Shown: positions 7,871-16,557, numbered from the stretch's first letter. The stretch: 34,916 nucleotides of DNA from Chlorobaculum sp. (GCA_013334655.1 JAAXXD010000019.1:1-34916); one strand, 5' to 3'. Notes: generated by a model from the letters alone, not told the origin. Made by a program: numbers and translations.

Positions 7871-8938
7871 ATGAAGCTTCTCTTCGTCAACTCCGCCAGA
7901 GAGTGGGGCGGCACTGAAAAATGGACGCGGATGGCCGCCCGCAAGCTCTCGGAGAAGCATGAGGTCTCGCTCGTTTACCGGAAAGCGGTGGTGGGCGAGA
8001 ACTTCGACCTGCCAAAATTCCGCCTCCCCTGCTTCAGCCATGTCGATCTTTTTACGCTGTTTCGAATGGTCTCGATCATTCGGCAGCTTGGCATCGAGGT
8101 GATCATCCCGACCAAGCGCAAGGATTACCTCCTCGGCGGCCTGGCCGGGCGGATGACCGGCACGCCGATGATCGTGCGCCTCGGCGCTGACCGCAAGTTG
8201 CGCTGGCCCTGGCAGCGCTTCATGTACCACACTCTCAGCAGTGGAATCATCGTCAACGCGGGCAAGATCAAAAAGACTCTGCTCGAAACCGGCTACATTC
8301 CCGAAGCAAAAATCCGCGTCATCTACAACGGCCTCGACACCGCCGAACTCGACCGTCGGCGCTCGGAGCAGCCCGTCGCCAAGCCCTTTCCTGTCACCAT
8401 CACCGGGCTGGGACGGCTCACCTGGAACAAAGGCTACGACTTTCTTATCCGCAGTTTCGCCCGATTCGTCGAAGAGAGCGGCAACTGCAACGCGGGCCTC
8501 GTCATCATCGGCGACGGAGCGCAGAAGGAGGAGTTCGCGAAGCTGGCGGTGGAGCTGGGGCTGCGGGAGCGCGTGCTCTTTGCCGGCTTCCAGAAGAATC
8601 CCTACCCGTGGCTCGCTGTGAGCGACATTTTCGCCGTCACCTCGACCAACGAGGGGCTGCCCAACGCCCTGCTCGAAGCGATGTACCTCGGCAACGCGCC
8701 CATCAGCACCAGAGCAGGCGGCGTCGATGAGGTGATCGAAGACGGTCTGAACGGCTACCTGCTCGATTACGGCGACGAGGAGGCACTGGCGAAAGCATTG
8801 CAATCGCTCGTCGAGTCGCCGGAGCGCCGGGCGGAGTTCACGAAGAATGCACGGGAACGGATCATCGATCAGTTTTCGTTGGATCGGATGTCGAGCGAAA
8901 TCGCCGGTTTCTGCCGGGATGTGGCGGGAAAAGCATGA
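7871..8938 (+). CDS. GT4-family glycosyltransferase (paralogue 1)
   Basis: This 355-residue protein has a GT-B fold. The N-terminal acceptor domain begins MKLLFVNSAREWGGTEKW and contains the Gly-Gly loop. The C-terminal nucleotide-sugar domain has VTITGLGRLTWNKGYDFLI and the E-x7-E motif EGLPNALLE, followed by GNAPISTRAGGVDEVI. It probably transfers a sugar retaining anomeric configuration, at the cytoplasmic membrane face. It starts 3 bases after the dehydrogenase stop, so the two are tightly coupled. It is closely related to the next gene: both share the DLFTL...VSIIR and PTKRKDY blocks, evidence of a tandem duplication. Donor and acceptor are unknown. Confidence 0.9.
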   Translation: MKLLFVNSAREWGGTEKWTRMAARKLSEKHEVSLVYRKAVVGENFDLPKFRLPCFSHVDLFTLFRMVSIIRQLGIEVIIPTKRKDYLLGGLAGRMTGTPMIVRLGADRKLRWPWQRFMYHTLSSGIIVNAGKIKKTLLETGYIPEAKIRVIYNGLDTAELDRRRSEQPVAKPFPVTITGLGRLTWNKGYDFLIRSFARFVEESGNCNAGLVIIGDGAQKEEFAKLAVELGLRERVLFAGFQKNPYPWLAVSDIFAVTSTNEGLPNALLEAMYLGNAPISTRAGGVDEVIEDGLNGYLLDYGDEEALAKALQSLVESPERRAEFTKNARERIIDQFSLDRMSSEIAGFCRDVAGKA

Positions 8939-9007
8939 GAGGAGCGCGGCCTGAATCATGGGAATGAAGCCGAAGAGGCGATCACAAAAGCCTTTAGCAT
9001 ACCAACC

Positions 9008-9049
9008 TCAGAATAAACGCTCCGCAAGACCGCCAAGCGTTTATTCTGA
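9008..9049. repeat. Perfect 14-bp inverted repeat between two GT genes
   Basis: TCAGAATAAACGCT (9008-9021) and its exact complement AGCGTTTATTCTGA (9036-9049) flank a 14-base GC-rich loop. It lies in the only sizeable gap (163 bases) between the first and second GT4 genes. A T-rich stretch begins 12 bases after the repeat, too far for a textbook terminator. It might be a terminator of the first unit, an RNA stability element or a protein-binding site. The perfection of the arms shows it is not chance. Confidence 0.6.
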
Positions 9050-9101
9050 AAATCGTAACCTGTTTTTTATTTATAGATTCGGCAATCAGTTTCTATGAAA
9101 G

Positions 9102-10154
9102 ATGAATATACTTTTCACCTGCTCCGCGCGAAAATGGGGTGGCAATGAAGCCTGGGTTCTGAACGCGGCGCAAGTGCTCAGCCAGAAGCATCGCGTCATG
9201 CTGGCTTATCGGGCTGATGAGGTGGGAAACCGCTTCACCGTGGATAAATACCGCTTGCCATTCATGAACGAAGCCGACCTGTTTACCCTGAACAGACTGG
9301 TCTCCATCATCAGGCGAAATCGTGTCGATGTTGTCGTTCCGACAAAACGGAAAGACTACTTTCTCGCGGGCGTCGCCTGCAGAATCACCGGCGCGAAAAA
9401 CATCCTGATTCTCGGCATCGTCAGAAATCTTGCGAACACGTTCGTCAATAATCTGGTTTATAACATGCTGGCCGACGGCATCATGGTGAACGCGCAGGTC
9501 ATCAAGGAGGTCCTGCTGCAAAGCCATTTTATGAAACCGGAAAAAATAGCGGTCATCCCCAACGGCATATCGATCAATCGCGGAAGCATCGCTCCCGCGA
9601 AAAAAGCGTTCGATTTCATGGTGACATCGCTGGCGGAGTTGAGCGAAAGAAAAGGGTTTGACTTTCTGATTAGAGGATTCGCCAGATTTCTCAAAGAGAA
9701 TAAAATCACCGATGCCGGTCTGGTCATCATGGGATCAGGCGGCGAGAGAGAAAAACTCGAAGCCCTGACCGAATCACTCGGCGTCAAACGCTTTGTCATC
9801 TTTGCCGGGTTCGTGAAAAATCCATACCCAAACCTTCTGGCCAGCGATGTATTCGCTTTGACCTCCAAAAACGAGGGCATCCCTTATGCCATCATCGAAT
9901 CGGCATTGCTGGATAACGCTATCATCACCACCAGAGCCGGAGGAACCGAAGAACTGCTCAAAGACAATGAACATTGCCTCTATGTCGATTACGGAGACGA
10001 ATCGCTTCTTGCCATGCTGTTCGACCGTTTATATCATGACCGTGATCTGAGGAAACGGCTTTCCGGCAATGCAAGAGAGATAACCCTTGAACGGTTTTCA
10101 TCGGAAAAAATGGAAACGGATATGATCTCCTTCTTTCGAAAAATCAGAAACTGA
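9102..10154 (+). CDS. GT4-family glycosyltransferase (paralogue 2)
   Basis: The 350-residue product is a GT-B retaining glycosyltransferase. It begins MNILFTCSARKWGGNEAW, parallel to the preceding gene, and shares the DLFTLNRLVSIIRR and VVPTKRKDYFLAG blocks with it. The C-terminal domain has LAELSERKGFDFLIRGFARF and the E-x7-E motif EGIPYAIIE followed by ITTRAGGTEEL. Base composition is a little more AT-rich than the first copy, and sequence between the shared blocks has diverged, so the duplication is not recent or one copy came from elsewhere. It is separated from the upstream gene by a gap with a strong inverted repeat and may have its own promoter. Substrates are unknown. Confidence 0.9.
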   Translation: MNILFTCSARKWGGNEAWVLNAAQVLSQKHRVMLAYRADEVGNRFTVDKYRLPFMNEADLFTLNRLVSIIRRNRVDVVVPTKRKDYFLAGVACRITGAKNILILGIVRNLANTFVNNLVYNMLADGIMVNAQVIKEVLLQSHFMKPEKIAVIPNGISINRGSIAPAKKAFDFMVTSLAELSERKGFDFLIRGFARFLKENKITDAGLVIMGSGGEREKLEALTESLGVKRFVIFAGFVKNPYPNLLASDVFALTSKNEGIPYAIIESALLDNAIITTRAGGTEELLKDNEHCLYVDYGDESLLAMLFDRLYHDRDLRKRLSGNAREITLERFSSEKMETDMISFFRKIRN

Positions 10155-10155
10155 C

Positions 10156-10160
10156 AGAGG
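10156..10160 (+). promoter_or_regulatory. Ribosome-binding site deciding a TTG start
   Basis: AGAGG lies five bases upstream of a TTG codon at 10166 whose frame begins with the family-typical NILFINS. There is no ATG near the expected N-terminus. The site therefore supports TTG as the start of the third GT4 gene. Confidence 0.55.
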
Positions 10161-10165
10161 CCCCT

Positions 10166-11275
10166 TTGAACATTCTCTTCATCAACTCCATCAGCCGCAA
10201 CAAATTCGGCGGCGGCGAAAAATGGATGGTTAACGCCGCCAAAGGCCTGACCGACCGCGGCCATAACGTGGTGCTCGCCAGCAAGCGCAACTCCCGGCTT
10301 TTGGAATATGCCGCGGGCAAGGGCGTCCGGACTGAAGTGATGGAGATTCGCGGCGACTTCAGCCCGCTGGCGACCTTGAAGATCGCCTCGTGGATGAAGC
10401 GCCATGAGACCGACATCCTCATCTGCAACCTCAACAAGGATGTGCGCGTCGCGGGCTTCGCCGCGCGGCTCGTCGGGCGGCCCGTGGTGCTGGCGCGTCA
10501 CGGCATGTTGCTGTGCAGCAAGAAGTGGAAGCACAAACTCTCGCTCACGCGCCTCACCGACGGCATCATCACCAACAGCCGCACCATCCGCGAAGCCTAC
10601 GCCGGATACAGCTGGTTCGACCGCGACTTCGTCAAGGTGATCTACAACGGCCTCACCATTCCCGAAAAAGTCACGGCCTTCGACTTCGCCTCGCGCTTTC
10701 CCGGCAAAAAGATCATCTACAGCGCCGGACGCCTCTCGAAACAAAAAGGATTCGAGTACCTGATCGACGCCGCCGCCATGCTGAAACGCAAACGCGACGA
10801 CCTCATCTTCGCCATTTCGGGCGAAGGCAAGCTCGAAGCCGAACTGAAAAGCCGGGTCAAAGCGCTCGGCCTCGAAGAGACGTTCATCTTCCTCGGCTTC
10901 ACGCCGGACATCTACCCGTGCCTCAAAGGGTGCGACCTCTTCGTGCTCGCATCGCTTTTCGAGGGAATGCCGAACGTCGTCATGGAGGCAATGGCGATGC
11001 AAAAGCCGGTTGTCGCCACCGACGTGAACGGCGCGAGAGAGCTGATGGGAGCGAGCGACGAAAGCCTCGTCTGCGACACCGGCCTCATCATCCCGCCAAA
11101 AGATCCGACGGCCATTGCCGAGGCGATTGAAAAGATCATCGACAACCCCGCCCTCCTCGAAGCATACGGCAAAGCCGGACATGAGCGCGTCGAAACGCAA
11201 TTCACCGTGCCGATCATGATCGATAATCTCGAAAAACACCTGCAAGCGAAGCTCGCCGAAAAAAGCGGACGGTGA
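10166..11275 (+). CDS. GT4-family glycosyltransferase (paralogue 3)
   Basis: This 369-residue GT-B enzyme starts at a TTG codon with an AGAGG ribosome-binding site five bases upstream. The N-terminus NILFINSISRNKFGGGEKW keeps the Gly-rich loop and E-K-W seen in paralogue 1. The C-terminal donor domain contains IIYSAGRLSKQKGFEYLIDA and the E-x7-E motif EGMPNVVME followed by KPVVATDVNGARELM. It probably adds one sugar to a growing lipid-linked or LPS-core oligosaccharide. It lies 11 bases after the previous gene and overlaps the next by one base (TGATG), so all are in one operon. The donor sugar is not predictable. Confidence 0.9.
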   Translation: MNILFINSISRNKFGGGEKWMVNAAKGLTDRGHNVVLASKRNSRLLEYAAGKGVRTEVMEIRGDFSPLATLKIASWMKRHETDILICNLNKDVRVAGFAARLVGRPVVLARHGMLLCSKKWKHKLSLTRLTDGIITNSRTIREAYAGYSWFDRDFVKVIYNGLTIPEKVTAFDFASRFPGKKIIYSAGRLSKQKGFEYLIDAAAMLKRKRDDLIFAISGEGKLEAELKSRVKALGLEETFIFLGFTPDIYPCLKGCDLFVLASLFEGMPNVVMEAMAMQKPVVATDVNGARELMGASDESLVCDTGLIIPPKDPTAIAEAIEKIIDNPALLEAYGKAGHERVETQFTVPIMIDNLEKHLQAKLAEKSGR

Positions 11276-12330
11276 TGAAACCCCGAAAAAAGAAAAAAAG
11301 GCAGTTCCGCCAGGCTTTCGCCCGTTTGCTGCAACGCTTTGCGCCGCCGAGAAGCGGCATCGCCGAATTCAGCGGCCCGCTCGACTCCGTCGTCATTCTC
11401 GCTCAGGAGAAGCTCGGCGACTGCGTGTTGCTCACGCCGCTCGTCCGCAATCTGCGCCGCGCCTTTCCCGATCTCGAAATCCACATCATCGCCTTCAGTC
11501 GCGCATCGGCCAGCTTTTTCATGAACGCCCCGGAGGTGACGGCGGTGCACCTCGCCAAGAAGCAGCCCCAGCGCTATTTCCGCGAGGTGCTCGCCCGCGA
11601 GTTCGACCTGCTCTTCAACACCAAGGATCATCCCTCGACCCACTTCCTGCTCCAGTCGGCGCTCATCCGCGCCCGCTTCAAGGTCGGGCACAAAAACCCG
11701 TTTCACGAGGGACTTTACGACCGGCTGCTCGACACGGAGTTCCACCTCCACATGACGCTTAAAAACTGCGCCCTCCTGCCGCTGCTCGGCATCAGTGCGG
11801 ATTTGGAAGCGTGCCGTCCGTCGCTTCCTGCCATGCCGCTTCCTGAGGAGCTGACAGCATTTCTCGGCAAGATCGACTCCGACGCGCCCATCGGCGTCAA
11901 CATCAGCGCGGGCGAGCCGAACCGGCTGTGGACGGAGGAAAAATGGAAAACGCTGATCGGCGGTTTTCCCGACGAGCGATTCGTCGTGCTCTCCGGCCCG
12001 GATGACCTCGACGCAAAGCGCCGCCTCGAAGCGAGCTCCCCGAACGTCATCGCCTCGCCCTCCACGCGGAACCTCTACGAAGCGAGCCGCATCGTCTCGA
12101 AGCTCCGGCTGCTCTTGACGCCGGACACCTCGATGGTACATGTGGCCTCGTCAACCGGCACGCCTGTCGTCGGGCTGTACCGCGAAGCGCCGCAGGACAT
12201 TTCGCGATTCGGCCCCTATGCCATTCCGTACGAGATCGTCATCTCGCCCACGGGCGAAGTGAGTGGCATCGAGCCGGACGAGGTCGCCAGCGCCATGCAG
12301 CGACTCAAGCAGCAAGCCCGACAAGGCTGA
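11275..12330 (+). CDS. GT9-family (heptosyltransferase-like) glycosyltransferase
   Basis: The 351-residue protein begins with a strongly basic stretch (MKPRKKKKRQ). It then shows the GT9 N-terminal signature EKLGDCVLLTPLVRNL (45-60), followed by FPDLEIHII. Near the C-terminus is the family donor-site motif DTSMVHVASSTGTPVVGLY. GT9 enzymes such as WaaC, WaaF and WaaQ transfer ADP-heptose to the LPS inner core at the cytoplasmic face of the inner membrane. That would place this cluster in LPS core rather than exopolysaccharide synthesis. The start ATG overlaps the preceding TGA (TGATG), indicating coupling; a GTG three bases earlier is a possible alternative. The specific heptose or hexose used is unknown. 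Confidence 0.9.
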   Translation: MKPRKKKKRQFRQAFARLLQRFAPPRSGIAEFSGPLDSVVILAQEKLGDCVLLTPLVRNLRRAFPDLEIHIIAFSRASASFFMNAPEVTAVHLAKKQPQRYFREVLAREFDLLFNTKDHPSTHFLLQSALIRARFKVGHKNPFHEGLYDRLLDTEFHLHMTLKNCALLPLLGISADLEACRPSLPAMPLPEELTAFLGKIDSDAPIGVNISAGEPNRLWTEEKWKTLIGGFPDERFVVLSGPDDLDAKRRLEASSPNVIASPSTRNLYEASRIVSKLRLLLTPDTSMVHVASSTGTPVVGLYREAPQDISRFGPYAIPYEIVISPTGEVSGIEPDEVASAMQRLKQQARQG

Positions 12331-12341
12331 TCGCCTTTCCG

Positions 12342-12371
12342 TTGGGAAAGAACTGACGGATCAGCTATATT
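12342..12371 (+). promoter_or_regulatory. Possible internal promoter (TTGGGA / TATATT)
   Basis: TTGGGA at 12342-12347 and TATATT at 12366-12371 are separated by 18 bases. A start site about 7-8 bases downstream would put the message within a few bases of the ATG at 12382, so the transcript would be nearly leaderless. The same TTGG...TATATT pattern precedes tRNA-Val. This is pattern matching only. Confidence 0.35.
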
Positions 12372-12381
12372 AAAATCTTAC

Positions 12382-13377
12382 ATGAATAATACCGTTCATG
12401 GATTTATGACCACTCTTGTTTTTGTCCTGACGTTCATCATCAGCGTCGCTCTGTCGATGCTCATCCGTCAAAGGTTGAAGCGAAAACAGGCAAAAATAGC
12501 GCGCCGTGACAGTCTGATCTGGTCTATCGGACTGTACGAAGGCCCGGATCCGGTTAAGCTCTCCCCTGCTTCGGAAGTCCGCAATCCGATTCTGACTGCG
12601 AAAGATGTAACCGATGTGCCCGCGCGCTTCGTCGCCGATCCATTCATGATAACGCACGACAAGCAGTTCCACCTTTTTTTCGAGGTGCTGAACGCCAAAA
12701 GGGAAAGCGGCGAAATCGGTCACGCTATCAGTGACGATCTTAAAACCTGGCGGTACACCGGCGTAGTGCTCCGGGAGCGTTTCCACCTCTCCTATCCCTA
12801 TGTTTTCGAGCACGATGGCCAGATGTACATGATTCCCGAGTGCGCCAAATCAAAATCGATCCGCCTCTACCGGGCATCCTCGTTTCCGCGAGACTGGCGG
12901 CCAGTCGCAACGCTTCTCAGAGGAAGCAAACGAGAGGTGCCGTTGCTCGACCCGTCTGTCGTTTTTCACGACGGCCACTGGTATTTGTTCAGCTACATGC
13001 GCAAGGTCAACAATCTCCATCTGCATCTCGCCGAATCGCTGACCGGCCCGTGGAGGGAGCACCCGGCAAGCCCCGTCTTCAGGAACAGCGACCACTTCAC
13101 ACGTCCCGGAGGGCGGGTCGTCGAGGAGGGCGCGGTGCTCTATCGCTTCGCACAGGACGGACAGCCGTATTACGGCAGTAAGGCATGGGCATTCCGCATC
13201 ACCGAACTGACGCCAACCACTTATCGCGAGGAGCCGGTTTCCGAAACGCCGGTCATCCAGGCAGGAGATGAGGCATGGAACAACCTTGGAATGCACACGG
13301 TCGATCCGCACCGGATGCCGAATGGCCGCTGGATCGCGCTGGTGGACGGACTTGGAAACTGCATTGAGCTCAAATGA
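12382..13377 (+). CDS. Membrane-anchored beta-propeller protein (GH43/GINT1-N-like)
   Basis: The 331-residue protein has one N-terminal membrane helix (TTLVFVLTFIISVALSML, about residues 10-27). A basic stretch (RQRLKRKQAK) follows, so the rest may lie in the cytoplasm, though topology is uncertain. The remainder has blade-like repeats: FVADPFMI...FHLFFEV, ISDDLKTWRYTGVVL, HLSYPYVFEHDGQMYMIPE and LLDPSVVFHDGHWYLFS. This pattern is typical of the five-bladed propeller of GH43/GH32-like proteins and of the N-terminal domain found in glucosamine inositolphosphorylceramide transferase-like proteins. Such domains occur in polysaccharide loci, often beside a formyltransferase-like partner, which is absent here. 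Its stop overlaps the next GT4 start by four bases (ATGA). Function, enzymatic or carbohydrate-binding, is not known. Confidence 0.7.
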   Translation: MNNTVHGFMTTLVFVLTFIISVALSMLIRQRLKRKQAKIARRDSLIWSIGLYEGPDPVKLSPASEVRNPILTAKDVTDVPARFVADPFMITHDKQFHLFFEVLNAKRESGEIGHAISDDLKTWRYTGVVLRERFHLSYPYVFEHDGQMYMIPECAKSKSIRLYRASSFPRDWRPVATLLRGSKREVPLLDPSVVFHDGHWYLFSYMRKVNNLHLHLAESLTGPWREHPASPVFRNSDHFTRPGGRVVEEGAVLYRFAQDGQPYYGSKAWAFRITELTPTTYREEPVSETPVIQAGDEAWNNLGMHTVDPHRMPNGRWIALVDGLGNCIELK

Positions 13378-14552
13378 AGCACAAAACCTTCGTCATACTC
13401 TGCTCGGAATATCCGCCATTCATGGGAGGCATCGCGCTCTGGGCGGAGAATCTGCTGAAAACGCTGACCGCGAACGGCTACGAGGCCATCGTGCTGACGC
13501 ATCTGACGCGGAGCCACAAGAAAAAGGGGGTGCGCTCGACGCGAGAGGTGCACTACATCGCCGGGCACGACTGGAGAAAATTTCACTGGCTCTATCAATT
13601 GCCAACATTGCTAAAATATATGGCGACGCGGAAAGAGCTTATTCTCGTCGCCGCGACCTGGGACGACCTGCAAGTCATCTACCGCCTCAAGCCGCTTTTC
13701 CGCTTCAAAATCTATTGCGCCTCGCATGGCACGGACGTCACCAAGCACGTCTTTCCGAGAAAACCGAAGGTGATCACAAAAATCAACAAGATTTACAGCT
13801 CGATCGATCTCTTCATGCCGGTCAGCCGTTCCCTCGATAACATAGCCAGATCGATGTATCCGAATCTCCGCTGCCCAAGCCTTGTGCTCGGCTGCAATGT
13901 GCTCACGGACGTTTTCGTTCCGGAGCACGAACCAGAGAGAAAAAAAGCTCTGCGCAAACAATTCGGCATCGAACCGGAATCCAAGCTGCTCATCACCGTG
14001 GGCCGAATGGTTGGCGTCAAAGGGTTCCGGCATGTTCTCATGGCCGTGGCCGCCCTGCGCGACCGGTACCCCGATCTCGCCTATATGATCGTCGCCGACC
14101 GTGATGAACCGGAATGCTTCCTGATCGATGCGCTGCTCAAAGAACTTCGAATCGAAAATCGGGTTATCATCCATCCTTCGGTCGATAACCATGAACTGCC
14201 AAAGCTCCTGCAAGCTGCTGACATCTTCGTGCTGACCTCGGAGCCGGTTTACTTCCCCTCCTATCAGGAGGAGGGATTGCCGAGAGTGATCCCGGAAGCG
14301 AGCGCCTGTGAAATTCCCGTCATTGTCAGCACTACAGGAGGCCTGCCGGAAGGGGTGCGTGACGGCCAAACCGGATTCATCGTCCCGAACGGCGACCAGG
14401 ATGCGCTGAAACGAAGCATCTGCTCGCTCTTCGACGACCCCGCCAAAGCGCGTGATATGGGCAGACGGGGGCGCAGGTACGTCCTCGAACAATTCTCGGA
14501 TACAACAATGATGAGTAAGATATTATCTATGGCAGAAAACACGGTTTTATAA
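13374..14552 (+). CDS. GT4-family glycosyltransferase
   Basis: This 392-residue GT-B enzyme begins MKHKTFVILCSEYPPFMGGIA, with the P-P-x-x-G-G-I/V loop common in GT4 proteins. The donor domain shows LITVGRMVGVKGFRHVL and the E-x7-E motif EGLPRVIPE, followed by IPVIVSTTGGLPEGV and GQTGFIVPNGD. It is a different GT4 subgroup from the three tandem paralogues upstream. It overlaps the propeller gene by four bases, so the two may be translated together and could function together. It is the last gene with the GC-rich composition of the host; AT-rich DNA begins immediately after its stop. The sugar specificity is unknown. Confidence 0.9.
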   Translation: MKHKTFVILCSEYPPFMGGIALWAENLLKTLTANGYEAIVLTHLTRSHKKKGVRSTREVHYIAGHDWRKFHWLYQLPTLLKYMATRKELILVAATWDDLQVIYRLKPLFRFKIYCASHGTDVTKHVFPRKPKVITKINKIYSSIDLFMPVSRSLDNIARSMYPNLRCPSLVLGCNVLTDVFVPEHEPERKKALRKQFGIEPESKLLITVGRMVGVKGFRHVLMAVAALRDRYPDLAYMIVADRDEPECFLIDALLKELRIENRVIIHPSVDNHELPKLLQAADIFVLTSEPVYFPSYQEEGLPRVIPEASACEIPVIVSTTGGLPEGVRDGQTGFIVPNGDQDALKRSICSLFDDPAKARDMGRRGRRYVLEQFSDTTMMSKILSMAENTVL

Positions 14553-14575
14553 TGTAATTCACAATACATCTTATA

Positions 14576-15571
14576 ATGCAAAATCCAAAAGTCAGCATAC
14601 TTATGCCCGTTTACAATGGCGAAAAACATTTACGTGAAGCCATCGACAGTATGTTGTGTCAAAATTTTTCGGATTTCGAGTTCATTATTATTGATGACGG
14701 CTCTTCAGACCATAGTATAGATATAATAAAATCATATACAGACAAACGCATTCAACTTTTTTGCAATCAAAGCAACTGTGGGATAATTAAATCGCTCAAC
14801 AAAGGATTACAAATAGTCCAAGGAGAGTATATCATCCGCATGGATTGCGACGACATAAGCCTCCCCGACAGAATTTCAAAGCAAGTCCACTTTATGGATG
14901 CAAATCAAAATATCGGAATTTCTGGCACGGGGATGCATGTATTCAAAAACGGGAAAAATAAATACATCAGAACACAACCCGTACACGATACAGAGTTAAA
15001 AGTATCCCTTCTTTTTCATACTTGTTTTTTCCACCCGACCGTCATCATAAGGAAATCAGTTATTGAGGGGCATTGGTACCCCGACGATCTCATGCATGTA
15101 GAAGACTACAATTTCTGGGTTTATATGTCAGACAAAACCACATTTGGAAACCTCGAAGATGTTTTACTTTTATATCGCATACACGACAATCAGATAAGCA
15201 CAACAAAGGATTTTATTCAGACAGAAAACACCAGATATATTCGGCTCGCATATCTCAACAAGATATTTTACATATCTGAAAATGTTGACACGAAGACTCA
15301 TAATCTTATAGCCGACAACAACAAACAAATAAATCTGCTCGATGCGAAAGCATGGCTTGAATATCTCGACGCGACAAACCAGAAGCACTGTATTTTTGAT
15401 AAATTAATATTTCAAATTGAATTAGGAAAAAAATGGTGGCATTGCTGTAAAAACAATATTCGGCACAGCAGGAACGCGCTTGATATATATAAATCATCTC
15501 ATCTATCTACCGTTTACAGGCCTAAAAAATCAAAATTTTTTAAAACATATTTAAAGAAATTTTACTTCTAA
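14576..15571 (+). CDS. GT2-family glycosyltransferase
   Basis: This 331-residue GT-A enzyme starts MQNPKVSILMPVYNGEKHLREAI with ATG at 14576. It carries the nucleotide-binding DDGSSD (40-45) and the metal-binding D-x-D-type motif MDCDD (89-93). Typical GT2 segments follow: LPDRISKQV and FFHPTVIIRKSV. It probably transfers a hexose or N-acetylhexosamine with inversion. It is the first gene of the AT-rich block: codon choice (many AAA, ATA, AAT) differs sharply from the upstream genes, pointing to horizontal acquisition. The C-terminal 100 residues are less conserved and give no clue to acceptor. Confidence 0.9.
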   Translation: MQNPKVSILMPVYNGEKHLREAIDSMLCQNFSDFEFIIIDDGSSDHSIDIIKSYTDKRIQLFCNQSNCGIIKSLNKGLQIVQGEYIIRMDCDDISLPDRISKQVHFMDANQNIGISGTGMHVFKNGKNKYIRTQPVHDTELKVSLLFHTCFFHPTVIIRKSVIEGHWYPDDLMHVEDYNFWVYMSDKTTFGNLEDVLLLYRIHDNQISTTKDFIQTENTRYIRLAYLNKIFYISENVDTKTHNLIADNNKQINLLDAKAWLEYLDATNQKHCIFDKLIFQIELGKKWWHCCKNNIRHSRNALDIYKSSHLSTVYRPKKSKFFKTYLKKFYF

Positions 15572-15600
15572 GCATAAAATAATAGCTTAACAAGCTACAC

Positions 15601-16473
15601 ATGATCATAGTCAAAGTTACAGGTGGACTGGGAAACCAGTTATTTCAATATGCGGCAGGCAGGCATCTTGCTTTTATTAACAATTCCGAAGTTGTTCTCG
15701 ATCTTTCATGGTACTCAAAAATACCATCGGCAGATACGGTCAGGAATTATGAACTCGACAAATACCAGATCAAAGCAAGAACAACCTCTTTTACCGAGAA
15801 TATTTTTTGTCAAATCCATAACAATCGCACAATAAAAAAACTCCCCCTACTAAACAAATACATATATAAATACAAAGAAAAATCATTTTTTTTTGACCCA
15901 AACGTATTATCACTTAGAGATAATGTTTATCTGAACGGATATTGGCAAAGTCAACTTTATTTTGAAGGCATCGCCGAAATCATAAAAAATGAATTCACTC
16001 CGATCGCCACACCAAGCGAAGAAGATGCAAAGCTGATAAGCATCATAAAAAAAACGAGTTGCATTGGCGTTCACGTAAGACGCGGTGATTATGTTTCTAA
16101 AATAAACACAGCAAACACTCACGGCACTTGCTCTCCGGAATACTATCAGAATGCGTTCAGTATAATTTGCTCACATATAAACAATCCTCATTTTATTGTA
16201 TTTTCAGACGATATTAAGTGGTCTAAAAATAATATTGATTTCCCTGGAACAGTTTCTTTCGCCTCGCACAACGGAGCCGAGAATGCTTTTCAGGATTTAC
16301 GTTTGATGTCACTCTGCGATCATCAGATTATTGCAAACAGCAGTTTCAGTTGGTGGGCCGCGTGGCTAAACCAAAAAGAAGATAAAATCATAATATCACC
16401 GAAGCAATGGTTTGCTGATAACACAATAAATACAAGCACCTTAATACCCAAAGAATGGATAAAAATCTCATAA
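15601..16473 (+). CDS. GT11 alpha-1,2-fucosyltransferase-like enzyme
   Basis: The 290-residue product has the family GT11 hallmarks. The N-terminus is MIIVKVTGGLGNQLFQYAAG, the GDP-fucose-binding motif HVRRGDYV is at 158-165, HFIVFSDDIKW comes later, and NSSFSWWAAWL lies near the C-terminus. GT11 enzymes transfer L-fucose from GDP-fucose, usually alpha-1,2 to galactose, making an H-antigen-like unit. The donor pathway is encoded by gmd and fcl 2-4 kb away on the other strand. It lies 29 bases after the GT2 gene and 84 bases before the GT6 gene, all in AT-rich DNA. The family call is strong; linkage and acceptor are inferred from the family. Confidence 0.92.
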   Translation: MIIVKVTGGLGNQLFQYAAGRHLAFINNSEVVLDLSWYSKIPSADTVRNYELDKYQIKARTTSFTENIFCQIHNNRTIKKLPLLNKYIYKYKEKSFFFDPNVLSLRDNVYLNGYWQSQLYFEGIAEIIKNEFTPIATPSEEDAKLISIIKKTSCIGVHVRRGDYVSKINTANTHGTCSPEYYQNAFSIICSHINNPHFIVFSDDIKWSKNNIDFPGTVSFASHNGAENAFQDLRLMSLCDHQIIANSSFSWWAAWLNQKEDKIIISPKQWFADNTINTSTLIPKEWIKIS

Positions 16474-16557
16474 ACGACTCTGCGGACATTTTATAGATAC
16501 TGCAGAGCGACATCAATAAAATATTTTTTTGTAAAAACTTTTTATCGAGATCGTATC

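Noticed and set aside
7796-8959. Minus-strand open frame of 387 codons opposite the first GT4 gene
   Set aside because: Antisense to a clear GT4 gene; no motifs, biased composition.
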